A DNA stretch of 64,000 bases from Oscillospiraceae bacterium (GCA_017395085.1 JAFPWF010000024.1:62001-126000), one strand, 5' to 3'; shown: positions 31,970-41,507, numbered from the stretch's first letter. A program made the numbers and translations. Notes: generated by a model not told the origin, from the sequence alone.

Positions 31970-32709
31970 AGCTGTCGGAACAGGAGAAAGCCGCCCACAA
32001 GGCGGCTTTTCGCTCAATGCGGCCTGCTGAAAAGCTGGAGTACATCTATACCTATTATAAATGGCCGATCCTGTTGGGGGTGCTGGTGCTACTGACAGCG
32101 GCCTCGATTGTCCAGCGGCAGCTGACAAGAAAAGAACCGGTTATCTATCTGGGCTTCGCCAACGTCGCGGTAGGGGAGGATCTGGAAGAAGTCCTGACAG
32201 TGAACTTTCTCCGTTTGGAAGGCAATAACGCTAAACGGCAGGAGGTCTATCTCTACCGGGATCTCTACCTGTCTGATGATGCCGATGTGATAAACCACGA
32301 ATACGCGTACGCTTCCCGTATGAAAGTTATGGGTGCAATCCAGGCCCGGAAGCTGGATGGGGTGCTGATGAATCGGGAAGCTTACGATTTATTCTCCGCA
32401 CAGGGATATCTGCAGGATCTGCCCGAACTGATTTCCGTCTCCGACCCGGCACTGTACGGGAAGATCGCTCCGCATCTCACAGAAAACACAGTTACCGTCT
32501 CTGACAACACACTCGAGTGGCAGCTGAACGAAGCGGATACACATGAGGTTGTCACCGAGAACGTGAGCAACGGCATCGCACTGGCAGAACTGCCCCTGTT
32601 TGAGCCGGCAGGGTTTGAAGAGCCGATCTACTTTGGCATTATCGCCAACAGTCCGCGAACTGCCACAGCCGTAAAGTATCTGCGCTACCTTGTGGAGGGA
32701 GAGGCATAA
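31966..32709 (+). CDS. Single-span membrane protein coupled to YesL
   Basis: A 247 aa protein of unknown function. A charged cytoplasmic N-terminus (about 1-32, with MRPAEKLEYIYTYYKWP) leads to one membrane span (about 33-52, ILLGVLVLLTAASIV) and a soluble domain outside. The outer domain has some look of a solute-binding fold (alternating strands, YLGFANVAVGEDLEEVL). It starts in an ATGA overlap with yesL, so the two are likely made together and may form a complex. ATG 31966 is preferred over the frame-open start at 31879 because of this coupling. Confidence 0.75.
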   Translation: MKLSEQEKAAHKAAFRSMRPAEKLEYIYTYYKWPILLGVLVLLTAASIVQRQLTRKEPVIYLGFANVAVGEDLEEVLTVNFLRLEGNNAKRQEVYLYRDLYLSDDADVINHEYAYASRMKVMGAIQARKLDGVLMNREAYDLFSAQGYLQDLPELISVSDPALYGKIAPHLTENTVTVSDNTLEWQLNEADTHEVVTENVSNGIALAELPLFEPAGFEEPIYFGIIANSPRTATAVKYLRYLVEGEA

Positions 32710-32763
32710 GCCGACAGTTCACAGGATTGCGGCAGCCATAGGGCCGCCGGTTTGAAAAAGCAC

Positions 32764-32828
32764 AAAAAACACCGATTCCCAAAACCGATTCCCAAAGGAG
32801 TTCTTCCTGAAAGAATCGGTGTTTTCTT
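32764..32828. terminator. Bidirectional terminator with duplicated arm
   Basis: A stem of about 13 bp (32766-32778 with 32813-32825) has T-tracts on both sides and ends the lacI-yesL transcript and the convergent glycosidase transcript. A 13 bp exact tandem repeat (32771-32783 and 32784-32796) gives two alternative left arms. Confidence 0.8.
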
Positions 32829-32909
32829 TAAGCGTATCGGCAATGCGCCCTGTTTTATTGCAGGGTGTCAATCAGCGCGGGGAAGGCCGCTGATTACTGA
32901 CCGGACAGG

Positions 32910-35516
32910 TTACTCAAACAGATTGATCTCCACGCGGCCGAACATGCCGGTAGGCTCGAGGATCGTGCGCTCCTTGCCGAAGATGCCGGGCTTGGTGTTG
33001 GCATCGCGCAGGGCGGTTGTGGCGATGCGCACCGTGATCTCGTTCTCTCCAGCCCGGAGCGCGCCGGTGATCTCCTGCTCATAGGGCGGCACATACACGA
33101 GTGGCATGGCCTTGCCGTTGACCGTCAGCTCCATGCACTCAAACACATGCTGTGCCGAGAAGACGGCACGGGCCGGGACGGTGTCCAGTGTAAACTTCGC
33201 GGTGTAAAGCAGTTCGCCGGAGAAGTCGCGCCGGAAGGAGGAAACGGGTTTCAGGGTAAAGTCGGGGAAGATCTCCGGCGCGCCGGTGATCGGCCTCAGG
33301 ACAAGGTCGAAGCGCTCGAGGGCAATGCTGCCGGTCAGACTGCCGGCCTCTGCCTTCGCGGGGACGCAGTGCTCCGGATTAGTCACCAGAATGACGGACT
33401 CATAGGGGGCAATGCTCAGGCTGCAGATACCGTCCACGGCGTCCAGTGCATAGGTGCAGTCCGCCATGGCGTCACAGCGGCCGTAACGCTCCGCTTCGGG
33501 CAGCTGGAGGCAGAGATTCAGAGTTTCGGCGGAGGAAACGTTCATCAGCATGAAGATGTCGCGCCCGGCCTTGCGGTAGTGGTAAGTGTGCAGGGCAGGC
33601 GTTGCGCCTTTGATGCCAAGGCTGTCGGAGATGCCGAGGCCACGCAGCGTCTCGGCAAGTTTTTCCAGCGCGATGGCAAGGCGGCCGTTCAGCGCCGCAG
33701 CCAGGAGCGCATCCCCGTCCTCCGGCATCTCTGCGATGCCGACCGGGAAACGATTCACAAACAGGACCGGGAGTTCCGGATTCGCCGCAATGAAGCGTGC
33801 GGCCTTCTCCGGGAGGTATTCACATTCCGGCACTACCAAAGCACCCATATGCCGCCCGTTGACGACGAGTTCGTTGCCTTCCACCCTGCATCCGCTGCGT
33901 TCGGCGGCTTCGCCCGAAAGAATATCCGCGGGGAGGACCATGAAGTCGAGCTGGTGGCTGAGAAGCTCTTTGCCGATGAGGCAGCCCTTCATGGCCTCGC
34001 CGCTCCAGTCGGCCTCAGCCTCGAACAGCAGGCCTACCTGGGGTACGCTCTGCCCGTCGGAGAAGAGCCTGCAGAGCCGGTCGACATATTTCATGAGTTC
34101 GCAGAACCACGGGAACTGCGGGTTGCTGCCGCGGGCGTAGAAGTGCGGCGGGCAGTCGTTGTCGGGGTACTCGGCCATGGAGAAGGCATGGGGGACAAAG
34201 TAGTTCACGCCCTGGGTGATCCAGTAATCGGCCAGCCACTTCATGTCGCGCACGCCCAGCCGCCAGCCGTAGGCGCCGAAGTTCTCGCACATGAGTCTGC
34301 CGCGCTTCTTCGGGTCGATGGCAGCGGCGGAGGCGCCGAGCTTGCCCAGATAGTAGTGGTAGAAGGTCGGCTCAATGTCCGAGAAGCCGGTGTGCCGGGA
34401 CGCCACGTCGTTGCAGGGCATCAGCTGGTAGCCGATGTTGTCGATGCCGGCCATGTGCTGGCCTTCCATGGCCCGGAAGTAATGGCCGATGCCGGCGCCG
34501 AGGCGCATGTAGCCGTTGTAATCCTCGACGACGTGGCCGATATACTCGACGCCGTGCGCCTGACACCAGTTACCGAGCTGGGCGGTAAAGTTTTTACCGT
34601 ACAGGGTGCTGACCGCGTTCATGTAGGCTACCCGCAGACCGCGGTGGGACTTGTCGTCATGGTCGGAGAACAGCAGCGGAAGGTCGCGGTAGAGGTTCCC
34701 GCCGTAGCTCTGCAGCAGCACTTCCTCAAGCTCCCTGCCCCAGGGGAGCGGCATCTGCCGGCCGATGAAATTGTCATAGCCGTAGTTCTCCTGGTTGTAG
34801 AAGCCGGGCTCGTCGGAGAAGAAACCGGCGATCACCGTGCCGAAGAGGTCGGCGTAGCGTGCATAGTGCTTCTCATACACCTCGTCGATGAGCAGGCGCA
34901 CGGAGTCGGCCTCGATGTAGTTGATGTACTCGGGCTTGTAGTTGAAGGCGGTGGTGACGAAGTTCACATGGATGCGCCAGACGCCCTCGGGGATGTCTGC
35001 GGTCAGGTAACCGTCGTTTACGCAGTCGGTCAGGTCGAGCGCTTCGCCTTCCTCCGAATCCTCGTGCGCCACGCGGCATGCGGTGACGGAGACGAGCCGG
35101 GTTTCATTCAGGAAAGGCGTGTAGTCGGGCTTGCCGAAGTCCATCCAGGTGAACTGCTTCGTCGTCATCAGATCGATGTCCACCTGTGCCGCTGGCATGG
35201 GGCCGACCACGTCCACGAACTGGCTTACCAGGAAGCGGCGCACGAGTTCCGGGTGATTTTTCATGGAATTGTTGGCCATGCCGGTGGGGAAGTGCGCGTC
35301 GTCCAGGATCCAGACGGTCATGCCGCGCTTCTTCGCCTCGTCGAGCACGATGTCAACGTCATGCCACCAGGCATCGCCGGCGTAATCCGGGTGCGGCCGG
35401 GCTTCCAGACAGACGGAACGGATACCCGCCTGGCAGATTTTTTCGATTTCGGTGCGGAGGACCTGCTCGTCCTCGCCTCTCATCCACAGGAACGGAAGAA
35501 TGTGGTTGTCTTTCAT
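32910..35516 (-). CDS. Cytoplasmic glycoside hydrolase, GH106/GH2-like
   Basis: An 868 aa enzyme with no signal peptide. The N-terminal barrel (about 1-420) contains CLEARPHPDYAGDAWWHDVDIVLDEA-type and WILDDAHFPTGMANN-type segments that recur in clostridial glycosidases annotated near GH106 (alpha-L-rhamnosidase) and GH2. A middle Rossmann-like region and a C-terminal jelly roll (FECMELTVNGKAMPLVYVPPYEQEI, ENEITVRI) follow. The bond it cuts is uncertain; release of rhamnose would fit the rhamnose operon 25 kb away, but that link is weak. It is a single-gene unit, ending at the bidirectional terminator. AAGGAG precedes the ATG. Confidence 0.7.
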   Translation of the reverse strand: MKDNHILPFLWMRGEDEQVLRTEIEKICQAGIRSVCLEARPHPDYAGDAWWHDVDIVLDEAKKRGMTVWILDDAHFPTGMANNSMKNHPELVRRFLVSQFVDVVGPMPAAQVDIDLMTTKQFTWMDFGKPDYTPFLNETRLVSVTACRVAHEDSEEGEALDLTDCVNDGYLTADIPEGVWRIHVNFVTTAFNYKPEYINYIEADSVRLLIDEVYEKHYARYADLFGTVIAGFFSDEPGFYNQENYGYDNFIGRQMPLPWGRELEEVLLQSYGGNLYRDLPLLFSDHDDKSHRGLRVAYMNAVSTLYGKNFTAQLGNWCQAHGVEYIGHVVEDYNGYMRLGAGIGHYFRAMEGQHMAGIDNIGYQLMPCNDVASRHTGFSDIEPTFYHYYLGKLGASAAAIDPKKRGRLMCENFGAYGWRLGVRDMKWLADYWITQGVNYFVPHAFSMAEYPDNDCPPHFYARGSNPQFPWFCELMKYVDRLCRLFSDGQSVPQVGLLFEAEADWSGEAMKGCLIGKELLSHQLDFMVLPADILSGEAAERSGCRVEGNELVVNGRHMGALVVPECEYLPEKAARFIAANPELPVLFVNRFPVGIAEMPEDGDALLAAALNGRLAIALEKLAETLRGLGISDSLGIKGATPALHTYHYRKAGRDIFMLMNVSSAETLNLCLQLPEAERYGRCDAMADCTYALDAVDGICSLSIAPYESVILVTNPEHCVPAKAEAGSLTGSIALERFDLVLRPITGAPEIFPDFTLKPVSSFRRDFSGELLYTAKFTLDTVPARAVFSAQHVFECMELTVNGKAMPLVYVPPYEQEITGALRAGENEITVRIATTALRDANTKPGIFGKERTILEPTGMFGRVEINLFE

Positions 35517-35633
35517 ATGGTTCTCCTTGTCGTTTCGATACTACACAGATTCTGATTTCAGTATACCAATGCTGCCCCGCAAAAGGAAAGCAAACTGCAA
35601 TAAATTACCACAAAAACTCGCCAAAAGGATTCT

Positions 35634-36074
35634 TCAACCCTCCGTCAGACGGGTCAGATATTCCTCTTCGGTCAGGACTTCGATACCGTGCTGCAGCAGG
35701 AGGTCCGCAGTCACACCGTTACCGGGGACTAGTTCCCCGGTAAACTTGCCGTTATAGATGCAGCCTTTTCCGCAGGAGGGGCTGCGCGACTTCAGGATGG
35801 CGGTCCTGCAACCGAGCTCCAGCGCGATCTGCAAAGCGGCTTCGGCGCCGGCCGTGAATTCGGCGGTCACATCCGCGCCTTCCCGGTTTACAACCCTGCC
35901 GCCGATCCGTTCGCTGGGAATCCGCGGCGTCGGCAGCCCGCCGAGCTGCTCGGGGCAGACGCTTACCGAAAGCCCGGAATCGAAAAGCTGTTTGATTTCC
36001 GGGACCAGGTTGTTCCCGCCGTCATAGCGGCAGTTGAAGCCGGCAAGACATTTGCTGACCAGTATTTTCTCCAT
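35634..36074 (-). CDS. DUF523 family protein (YbbK-like)
   Basis: A 146 aa protein of the DUF523 family. Typical motifs are KCLAGFNCRYDGG near residue 7, VCPEQLGGLPTPR near 40 and ILKSRSPSCGKGCIYNGKF near 95. The conserved cysteines and glycines suggest cofactor or metal binding. The biochemical role of the family is not settled. ATG 36074 follows GGGAGGT and is preferred over 36146. Confidence 0.85.
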   Translation of the reverse strand: MEKILVSKCLAGFNCRYDGGNNLVPEIKQLFDSGLSVSVCPEQLGGLPTPRIPSERIGGRVVNREGADVTAEFTAGAEAALQIALELGCRTAILKSRSPSCGKGCIYNGKFTGELVPGNGVTADLLLQHGIEVLTEEEYLTRLTEG

Positions 36075-36193
36075 CAGAACCTCCCGCGCAGAGCATCTGT
36101 GATTCGCATGAAAAAGCGGGGCGCCCTGCCGCAGACATTGTAGCAAAGCGCCCCGGGGAATTCAACAGGGATCCTCTTCCCAGTTACAGCAAG

Positions 36194-36224
36194 AACCCCT
36201 CCGGGTGACCAATCCGGAGGGGTT
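36194..36224 (-). terminator. Terminator of the metal/peptide importer operon
   Basis: A perfect 11 bp stem (36194-36204 and 36214-36224) with a 9 nt loop. The leftward T-tract is short (TTCTTG), so strength is uncertain. Confidence 0.6.
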
Positions 36225-36357
36225 CAGCAAGAGAGAGATCTCTGGTTGCCGCTGTGTCAGAGAGGTGATTCAGGACACGTGGATTGAGGGGGATCCGGGC
36301 AACCAATCAAGCATCTGATCTGAGGACAGTATATCAGCATAATATTGCGGACGGAAG

Positions 36358-36369
36358 CCCCCCGGGGGG
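36358..36369. repeat. C6G6 palindrome at the end of the importer operon
   Basis: AAG-CCCCCC-GGGGGG-AT. The same AAG-C(n)G(n)-AT context occurs at 42432-42448 in front of the operon. It lies 9 bp beyond the last stop codon. Confidence 0.7.
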
Positions 36370-36377
36370 ATGTTTTT

Positions 36378-37121
36378 TCAAATTTTCAGAACAGAATCGA
36401 CTAGTTTCCTGGTATATTCTTCTTTCGGATCCTGAATCACCTGTGCGGCGCTGCCCTCCTCCACCAAAGAGCCATTGCGCATGATCATCACACGGTCGCA
36501 AAGACAGCGGATTACTGCCAGATCGTGGGAGACAAAGATCGCGGATGTGTGGTTTTCGCGGCAGATGTCCGCAAGCAGCCGCAGAATCTGCGCCTGTGAG
36601 GACACATCCAGCGCACTGGTGATCTCGTCGCACAGCAGGATCTCCGGCCGAACCGCCATCGCGCGGGCAATCGCCATGCGCTGGCACTGCCCGCCACTGA
36701 GTTGCCGGGGATAGCGGCCCATCAGTTCCGGGGGCAGACCAACCATGTCGGCAAGTGCATCATTCTGAACTGGAACATTTTTCCCCCGCAGGTTATGGAC
36801 CGACTCGGCAATCGACTCGGCGATCGTGCGGCGGGGATGGAAGGAAGCCGGGGCGTTCTGAAAGATCATCTGCATTGCCCGGTACTCTTCAGTTGTACGG
36901 CGATAGCTCAGCTCTCTGCCGTGCAGGAGAATGCTGCCCTCACTGGGAGGCTCCAGCCCGGCGACAAGCTTCAGCAGCGTGCTCTTGCCGCTGCCGCTTT
37001 CCCCGGCCAGGCCGAGGATCTCACCGTCTTCCAGGGTGAAATCCACTCCGCGCAGCGCCTCAATGACCCGGTTTTGATGACGGTAATTCTTGGAAAGCGC
37101 TCTTCCTTCCAGTACGGTCAT
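36378..37121 (-). CDS. ABC transporter ATPase, DppF/NikE-like
   Basis: A 247 aa ATPase of the peptide/nickel/opine importer family. Walker A is GESGSGKSTLLK, the signature is LSGGQCQRMAIARAMAV, Walker B is ILLCDEITSALD. It lacks the C-terminal extension with conserved cysteines found in many OppF proteins, which is also the case for NikE. ATGA overlap with the partner ATPase gene. Confidence 0.88.
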   Translation of the reverse strand: MTVLEGRALSKNYRHQNRVIEALRGVDFTLEDGEILGLAGESGSGKSTLLKLVAGLEPPSEGSILLHGRELSYRRTTEEYRAMQMIFQNAPASFHPRRTIAESIAESVHNLRGKNVPVQNDALADMVGLPPELMGRYPRQLSGGQCQRMAIARAMAVRPEILLCDEITSALDVSSQAQILRLLADICRENHTSAIFVSHDLAVIRCLCDRVMIMRNGSLVEEGSAAQVIQDPKEEYTRKLVDSVLKI

Positions 37122-38071
37122 ACGGCGCCCTCCTTTTCGTCGCAGCAGGAGGCGCAGTGATCCTCACCGACCTGCCTCATCGCATATGTCCGGCAGGCGC
37201 AGCCTTCCTGTGCAAGGGGGCAGCGATCACGGAATTCGCAGCCGGTTTCCGAGGGACCGGTCATCGGCGGGCTGCCCGGCAGGCCGTAAGGCATCTCGCC
37301 GTCAAGACCGGGCACCGCCGTGATCAGGCTTTTGGTATAAGGGTGGCAGGGATACCGCAGCACGTCCGATGCTCTGCCAAGCTCCACCAGGCGCCCGGCA
37401 TACATCACGCCGATACGGTCCGCCAGGAAGCCGGCCAGAGCCAGATTGTGTGTCACGATGATCTGCGTCACGCCGTTTTTGTCGCGCAGATGCTTCAGTT
37501 CATGGGCCACCTGGAGCTGAATGGTCGCGTCCAGAGCACTGGTCGGCTCATCGCACAGCAGGATTTCCTGACCCAGCAGCATGGCCAGTGCCAGTGCGAC
37601 GCGCTGGTTCATGCCGCCGCTGAGGGCGAAGGGACACTCCGAAATCACGCGTTTCCAGTCATTCAGTTCCACCTTGGCGAAGGCTTGTTCCACCTGCCCA
37701 TCAAAAGATTTCGGGCCGTATTTTCCGTGGCTCTTCAGAGCTTCCACAAACTGTTTCCGGTAACTCCGGATCGGGTTGAAGGCTGCTTCAGGGTTTTGGA
37801 AGACGATGCCCATTCTGTCGCAGCACAGCCTGCGCCTTTCCCTGACCGGCAGTTCGGAGATCACCCTGCCTTCCAGCGTGATCGACCCGGAAAAGAGCCT
37901 GATTTCCGGCGCGGCCAGCAGGGCCTTCAGCAGAGTGCTCTTGCCGCAGCCGCTTTCTCCCACCAGGCAGAGAATCTCACCCTGCTGCAGGGAAAAGGAC
38001 ACGTCCGCCGCTGCGGGGCGTTCTCCGTATCCGACGGAGAGGCGGGATACGGAAAGGATTTCTCTGCTCAT
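37118..38071 (-). CDS. ABC transporter ATPase, DppD/NikD-like
   Basis: A 317 aa ATPase. Walker A GESGCGKSTLLK, signature LSGGMNQRVALALAML and Walker B ILLCDEPTSALD are intact. The C-terminal oligopeptide-transporter extension (about 255-317) has a cysteine cluster (EFRDRCPLAQEGCACR and HCASCCDEKE) of the kind that binds a 4Fe-4S cluster in DppD/OppF relatives. Start and stop overlap the neighbours by ATGA. Confidence 0.9.
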   Translation of the reverse strand: MSREILSVSRLSVGYGERPAAADVSFSLQQGEILCLVGESGCGKSTLLKALLAAPEIRLFSGSITLEGRVISELPVRERRRLCCDRMGIVFQNPEAAFNPIRSYRKQFVEALKSHGKYGPKSFDGQVEQAFAKVELNDWKRVISECPFALSGGMNQRVALALAMLLGQEILLCDEPTSALDATIQLQVAHELKHLRDKNGVTQIIVTHNLALAGFLADRIGVMYAGRLVELGRASDVLRYPCHPYTKSLITAVPGLDGEMPYGLPGSPPMTGPSETGCEFRDRCPLAQEGCACRTYAMRQVGEDHCASCCDEKEGAV

Positions 38072-38901
38072 TGCTCCACCCCCACGTCAAGCATGTCGCG
38101 CACGCAGTCGCCCAGGTAGTTGAAGATCATCACCGTAATGATCGTGGCGACTGCCGGCGCCAGCACGGCCCAAGGTGCCAGCTGCAGGTAGGCCCGGGAA
38201 GTGTTGATCATGCTGCCCCATTCCGCCTGCGGCTCGGTCACGCCGATGCCGAGGAAGGACAGCCCTGCGATGCCGATCATCATCACGCCGATCTGTGTGG
38301 CGGCAGTGACAAGCAACGGCCCGAGAATGTTGGGCAGCAGTGTTTTAGTCATGATGGCCCATGCGCTGCAGCCGGAAAGCCTTGCCGCATGGACATAGGG
38401 TTCTTCTTTCAGCGCCAGTACCTGTGCCCGGGCAAGCCTTGCATAAAGCGTCCAACCGGTAATGCCCATGGCCAGCATCGCATTCCCCAGTCCGCCGCCC
38501 AGAATACCGGCCACCGCGATGGCCAGCACCATCTGCGGGAAGGCCAGCATCACGTCTGCCAGACGCATAATCAGGCTGTCCAGGAAGCCGCCGTACCAGC
38601 CGGCAAGCACGCCAAGCACGGTGCCCGCAATGAAGGTGAGCGCGACCAGCGCTACGGCAGAATAGATGGAAGCCCGTGAGCCCATCAGCACGCGTGAGCA
38701 GATGCACCGGCCGTAGCGGTCCGTGCCGAAGGGAAACTGAGCACAGGGTGCGCGGTTCATGTCGGCGGCGGAGGTAGAATAGGGGTCATTGGGGCAGAGA
38801 AGGGGCGCTATGATGCTGATCACCACAAGGATTCCCGCCAACATCAGGAATACCGCAAGGCGCCGACGGAGGTATGTGCGGGTTTTCACATGTTTCTTCA
38901 T
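38068..38901 (-). CDS. ABC permease, DppC/NikC-like
   Basis: A 277 aa permease with an N-terminal membrane segment and about five more. The family signature around FPFGTDRYGRCICSRVLMGSR (near residue 60) and the EAA-like loop EEPYVHAARLSGCSAWAI (near 165) are present. ATGA overlap on both sides. Confidence 0.9.
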   Translation of the reverse strand: MKKHVKTRTYLRRRLAVFLMLAGILVVISIIAPLLCPNDPYSTSAADMNRAPCAQFPFGTDRYGRCICSRVLMGSRASIYSAVALVALTFIAGTVLGVLAGWYGGFLDSLIMRLADVMLAFPQMVLAIAVAGILGGGLGNAMLAMGITGWTLYARLARAQVLALKEEPYVHAARLSGCSAWAIMTKTLLPNILGPLLVTAATQIGVMMIGIAGLSFLGIGVTEPQAEWGSMINTSRAYLQLAPWAVLAPAVATIITVMIFNYLGDCVRDMLDVGVEQ

Positions 38902-39836
38902 GAGTCGCCCTCCTTTTTCCGCAAGCGCGGGTCGACCCAGCTGTAACAGATGTCGATCAGCAGGTTGATGACCACATACACCGTGGAGGTAAAGAGGACA
39001 AAGCCCTGGATCACGGGATAGTCCCGGTTGGTGATGGCGTCCATGGCGAGCTTCCCGAGCCCCGGCCAGCGGAAGATGGTCTCAATGACCACGCTGCCGC
39101 CGAACAGGGTCCCGATGGACAGACCCACGATGGTCAGGATGGAGATAGAGGAGTTGTGCAGCACGTTTTTGAGCACGTAACGCCGCTTGACGCCGCGCAG
39201 CATTGCGCCGGAAACATAGGGTTTGCCCAGCTGTTCGAGAAATTCCGCCCGGAATTGGCGGATAAAGCGCCCGCAGATGGGGATGGAAAGAGCCAAACAG
39301 GGCATCAGCAGTCCCTTGATGCTCTCATTTGCCACCAGCGGCAGCAGGTGCGCTCTGACACACAGAAAGTACATCAGCAGCACTGAAATCAGGAAATTGG
39401 GCAGGGAGTTTCCGATAAAACTGAAGAGCCGCGTGATGTCGTCGAGCAAAGTATCCTTCTTCAGGGCGGTCAGAATGCTCAGCGGAAGCGCCACGACCAG
39501 AGCCAGCGCCATGCTCGTCAGCGCAAGGATCGCCGTATAGCGCAGTCCCTTCACAAGCTTGCCCGCCACGGGGAAGCCGTCCTTGTAGGATTCGCCCAGG
39601 TCGCCCTGCAACGCGTGCAGTGCCCAGTCGCCGTACTGCACCAGAAACGGGCGGTTCAGCCCCATACTTTCCCGTGTTTTTTCGATGATTTCCTCCGAAA
39701 CGGCTACACCCTGCGCATTGAGCTTCTTGGCTGCGGCGTCACCGGGAGAGAGATACATCAGCAAAAAGGTAAGGAAGCTGACGGCAATCATGATCCCGAT
39801 GAGATGGATCAGGCGTTTGACGATATATTTTGCCAT
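38898..39836 (-). CDS. ABC permease, DppB/NikB-like
   Basis: A 312 aa permease with about six membrane segments. The N-terminus MAKYIVKRLIHLIGIMIAVS and FLTFLLMYLSPGDAA are typical of the DppB family. The docking loop is GKPYVSGAMLRGVKRRYVLK near residue 210. It is encoded 93 nt after the binding protein. Confidence 0.9.
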   Translation of the reverse strand: MAKYIVKRLIHLIGIMIAVSFLTFLLMYLSPGDAAAKKLNAQGVAVSEEIIEKTRESMGLNRPFLVQYGDWALHALQGDLGESYKDGFPVAGKLVKGLRYTAILALTSMALALVVALPLSILTALKKDTLLDDITRLFSFIGNSLPNFLISVLLMYFLCVRAHLLPLVANESIKGLLMPCLALSIPICGRFIRQFRAEFLEQLGKPYVSGAMLRGVKRRYVLKNVLHNSSISILTIVGLSIGTLFGGSVVIETIFRWPGLGKLAMDAITNRDYPVIQGFVLFTSTVYVVINLLIDICYSWVDPRLRKKEGDS

Positions 39837-39876
39837 GGGTCAGCTCCCTCCTTTCATATCAGGGTAAATCACGGGA

Positions 39877-39905
39877 TGGGGCCGGCGTACGATGTACCGA
39901 CCCCA
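39877..39905 (-). promoter_or_regulatory. Hairpin between binding protein and permease genes
   Basis: Arms 39877-39890 and 39894-39905 pair with small bulges around a GAT loop, with no T-tract. Hairpins in this position often protect the binding-protein mRNA and raise its level. Confidence 0.5.
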
Positions 39906-39929
39906 CCGGATAACTTATTCATGATTACC

Positions 39930-41507
39930 TCAGGCGATATCCGTGTCGGCCGTGAGTCCGTAGAAGTCAAAGGGAATGTCCTCCGAAAATCCCGTGACGC
40001 CGGGTCTGGCGACGGAGACCTTGTTGAACAGGCCAACGTAGCCAAAGGCGTTATCGTCGATGCTCTTCTGAACGATCTCGTTGGCCAGCGCTGCACGCTG
40101 ATCGATATCCGTCTCAAACTGGAGCTTGTTAATGAGCGTCTCGGTCTCGTCGGTCGGGAAGCCAGCCTTGGCCCATTTGCCGCTCTGGCGGTACAGGGCA
40201 TCAACGCAGTAATAGGGATCGCCGCCCGTATCTGCAATCATGCAGTAGAGCGCGATGTCGTAATCTCCCGTGGCGATATAGGTGGCGTCCGGATCTTCCT
40301 CAACAACCGGCGTTGCCTTGACGCCGACGTTCTTGAGCTGTTCCTGCATCAGAACAGCAAGATCTGGCAGCTGACGGGACATGTAATGCGCTATGCTCAG
40401 CTCGAGCACCTTGCCGTCCTTTTCATAATAACCGTCGGCATTGAGTGTGTAGCCATCCGCCTCCAGCAGCGCTTTGGCAGCTGCTGGATCCGGTGCGGGC
40501 TTGGTCACCTGACCATACGGCGCAGAGGCGATGAAGGGTCCGACGGCCGCAGAGGTCGTGCCTTTCAGGTAAGCAGCAATGGCCTCGCAGTCCACAGTCC
40601 GGTTGATTGCCGCACAGACGTTGTCGCTCAGGCGCGTCTGGTTGAGCACGTAGAACTGCATACGTGTTCCTGGAATGACCGTGAGCACGTAAGACGAAGG
40701 GTCGGCCTCGTAGATTTCCTTGGCAGCTGCGTCCACGCTGGTGTAGCAGTCGATCTCGCCGGACTGCATGGCCATGAGTTTGGAATCGGCATCCGGCAGG
40801 TAGAAGAGAGTGGCTCCACTGAGCCTGACATCGCCGTTCCAGTAGTTCTCGTTGCGGACAACTTCCACGTCACCTTCCGGCTTGAAGGATTTGATCACAA
40901 AGGGGCCGGTAGCGACGGGAGCGTTGTCAAAGTCCGTGGTGGCGTCCAGATCCATGACAGCGAATTCGGGATCCGTCAGCGCAACGAGCATGGTGGGAAA
41001 GACGTCCGGGGTCGTGATGACCAGGGTTTTCTCGTCTTTGGCTTCAAAGGTGAAGGCAGCCCAGTCGTCGTAGCGCTCGTTGACTTCGACCAGGCGCCGG
41101 AAGTTGCGCGCCACCATATCGGCAGTGACGGGATTGCCGTTGGAGAACACGGCGTCCGCCAGCTCGATGGTCCAGGTCTTTCCGTCCTCGCTGACGCTGG
41201 AATCCTTTGCCAGCAGGGGCTGGACGGACATCTCGGAGTCGATCCGGAACAGGGTCTCCGTCACGCCGTAGATCTGAGTATACCAGCCATAGTAGTCCTT
41301 GTGGGCGTCCAGGCTGGGATAGGCGAAGTTGACAGCCATCTTCAGGAACTTTGGCTCCGCAGCAGCCGGCGCAGCGGCAGGCACAGCATCGGCGCCGGTG
41401 TCAGCGGGGGGTGCGGCGCTTTCCGGTGCCTTTTGACCGCAGGCTGCCAGTGTGAGCAGCATGCACATTGCAAGCAGCAGGGGGAGTAACTTTCTCAGGT
41501 GTTTCAT
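39930..41507 (-). CDS. Peptide/nickel-type solute-binding lipoprotein
   Basis: A 525 aa lipoprotein of the SBP_bac_5 (DppA/NikA/CntA) family: signal peptide, lipobox LAAC near residue 23, an Ala/Pro spacer, then the binding fold (DAHKDYYGWYTQIYGVTETLF near 65; WTIELADAVFSNGNPVTADMV near 115). Ligands of the family include peptides, nickel complexes, opines and metallophores; sequence alone does not decide. The neighbours (two methyltransferases, an M14-type hydrolase, GC palindromes) make a small metal-chelate or modified peptide worth considering. AAAGGAAAG precedes the ATG. Confidence 0.88.
   Translation of the reverse strand: MKHLRKLLPLLLAMCMLLTLAACGQKAPESAAPPADTGADAVPAAAPAAAEPKFLKMAVNFAYPSLDAHKDYYGWYTQIYGVTETLFRIDSEMSVQPLLAKDSSVSEDGKTWTIELADAVFSNGNPVTADMVARNFRRLVEVNERYDDWAAFTFEAKDEKTLVITTPDVFPTMLVALTDPEFAVMDLDATTDFDNAPVATGPFVIKSFKPEGDVEVVRNENYWNGDVRLSGATLFYLPDADSKLMAMQSGEIDCYTSVDAAAKEIYEADPSSYVLTVIPGTRMQFYVLNQTRLSDNVCAAINRTVDCEAIAAYLKGTTSAAVGPFIASAPYGQVTKPAPDPAAAKALLEADGYTLNADGYYEKDGKVLELSIAHYMSRQLPDLAVLMQEQLKNVGVKATPVVEEDPDATYIATGDYDIALYCMIADTGGDPYYCVDALYRQSGKWAKAGFPTDETETLINKLQFETDIDQRAALANEIVQKSIDDNAFGYVGLFNKVSVARPGVTGFSEDIPFDFYGLTADTDIA

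Larger units (their letters stand above)
36075..36377. other. Gap between the DUF523 gene and the importer operon
   Basis: 303 bp with no supported gene. It holds the importer operon terminator at 36194-36224 and a C6G6 palindrome at 36358-36369, 9 bp past the last importer gene. Confidence 0.6.

Noticed and set aside
33147-35555. 802-codon open frame opposite the glycosidase gene
   Set aside because: Same antisense effect; no ribosome binding site or recognisable domain, while the leftward frame is a clear glycosidase.
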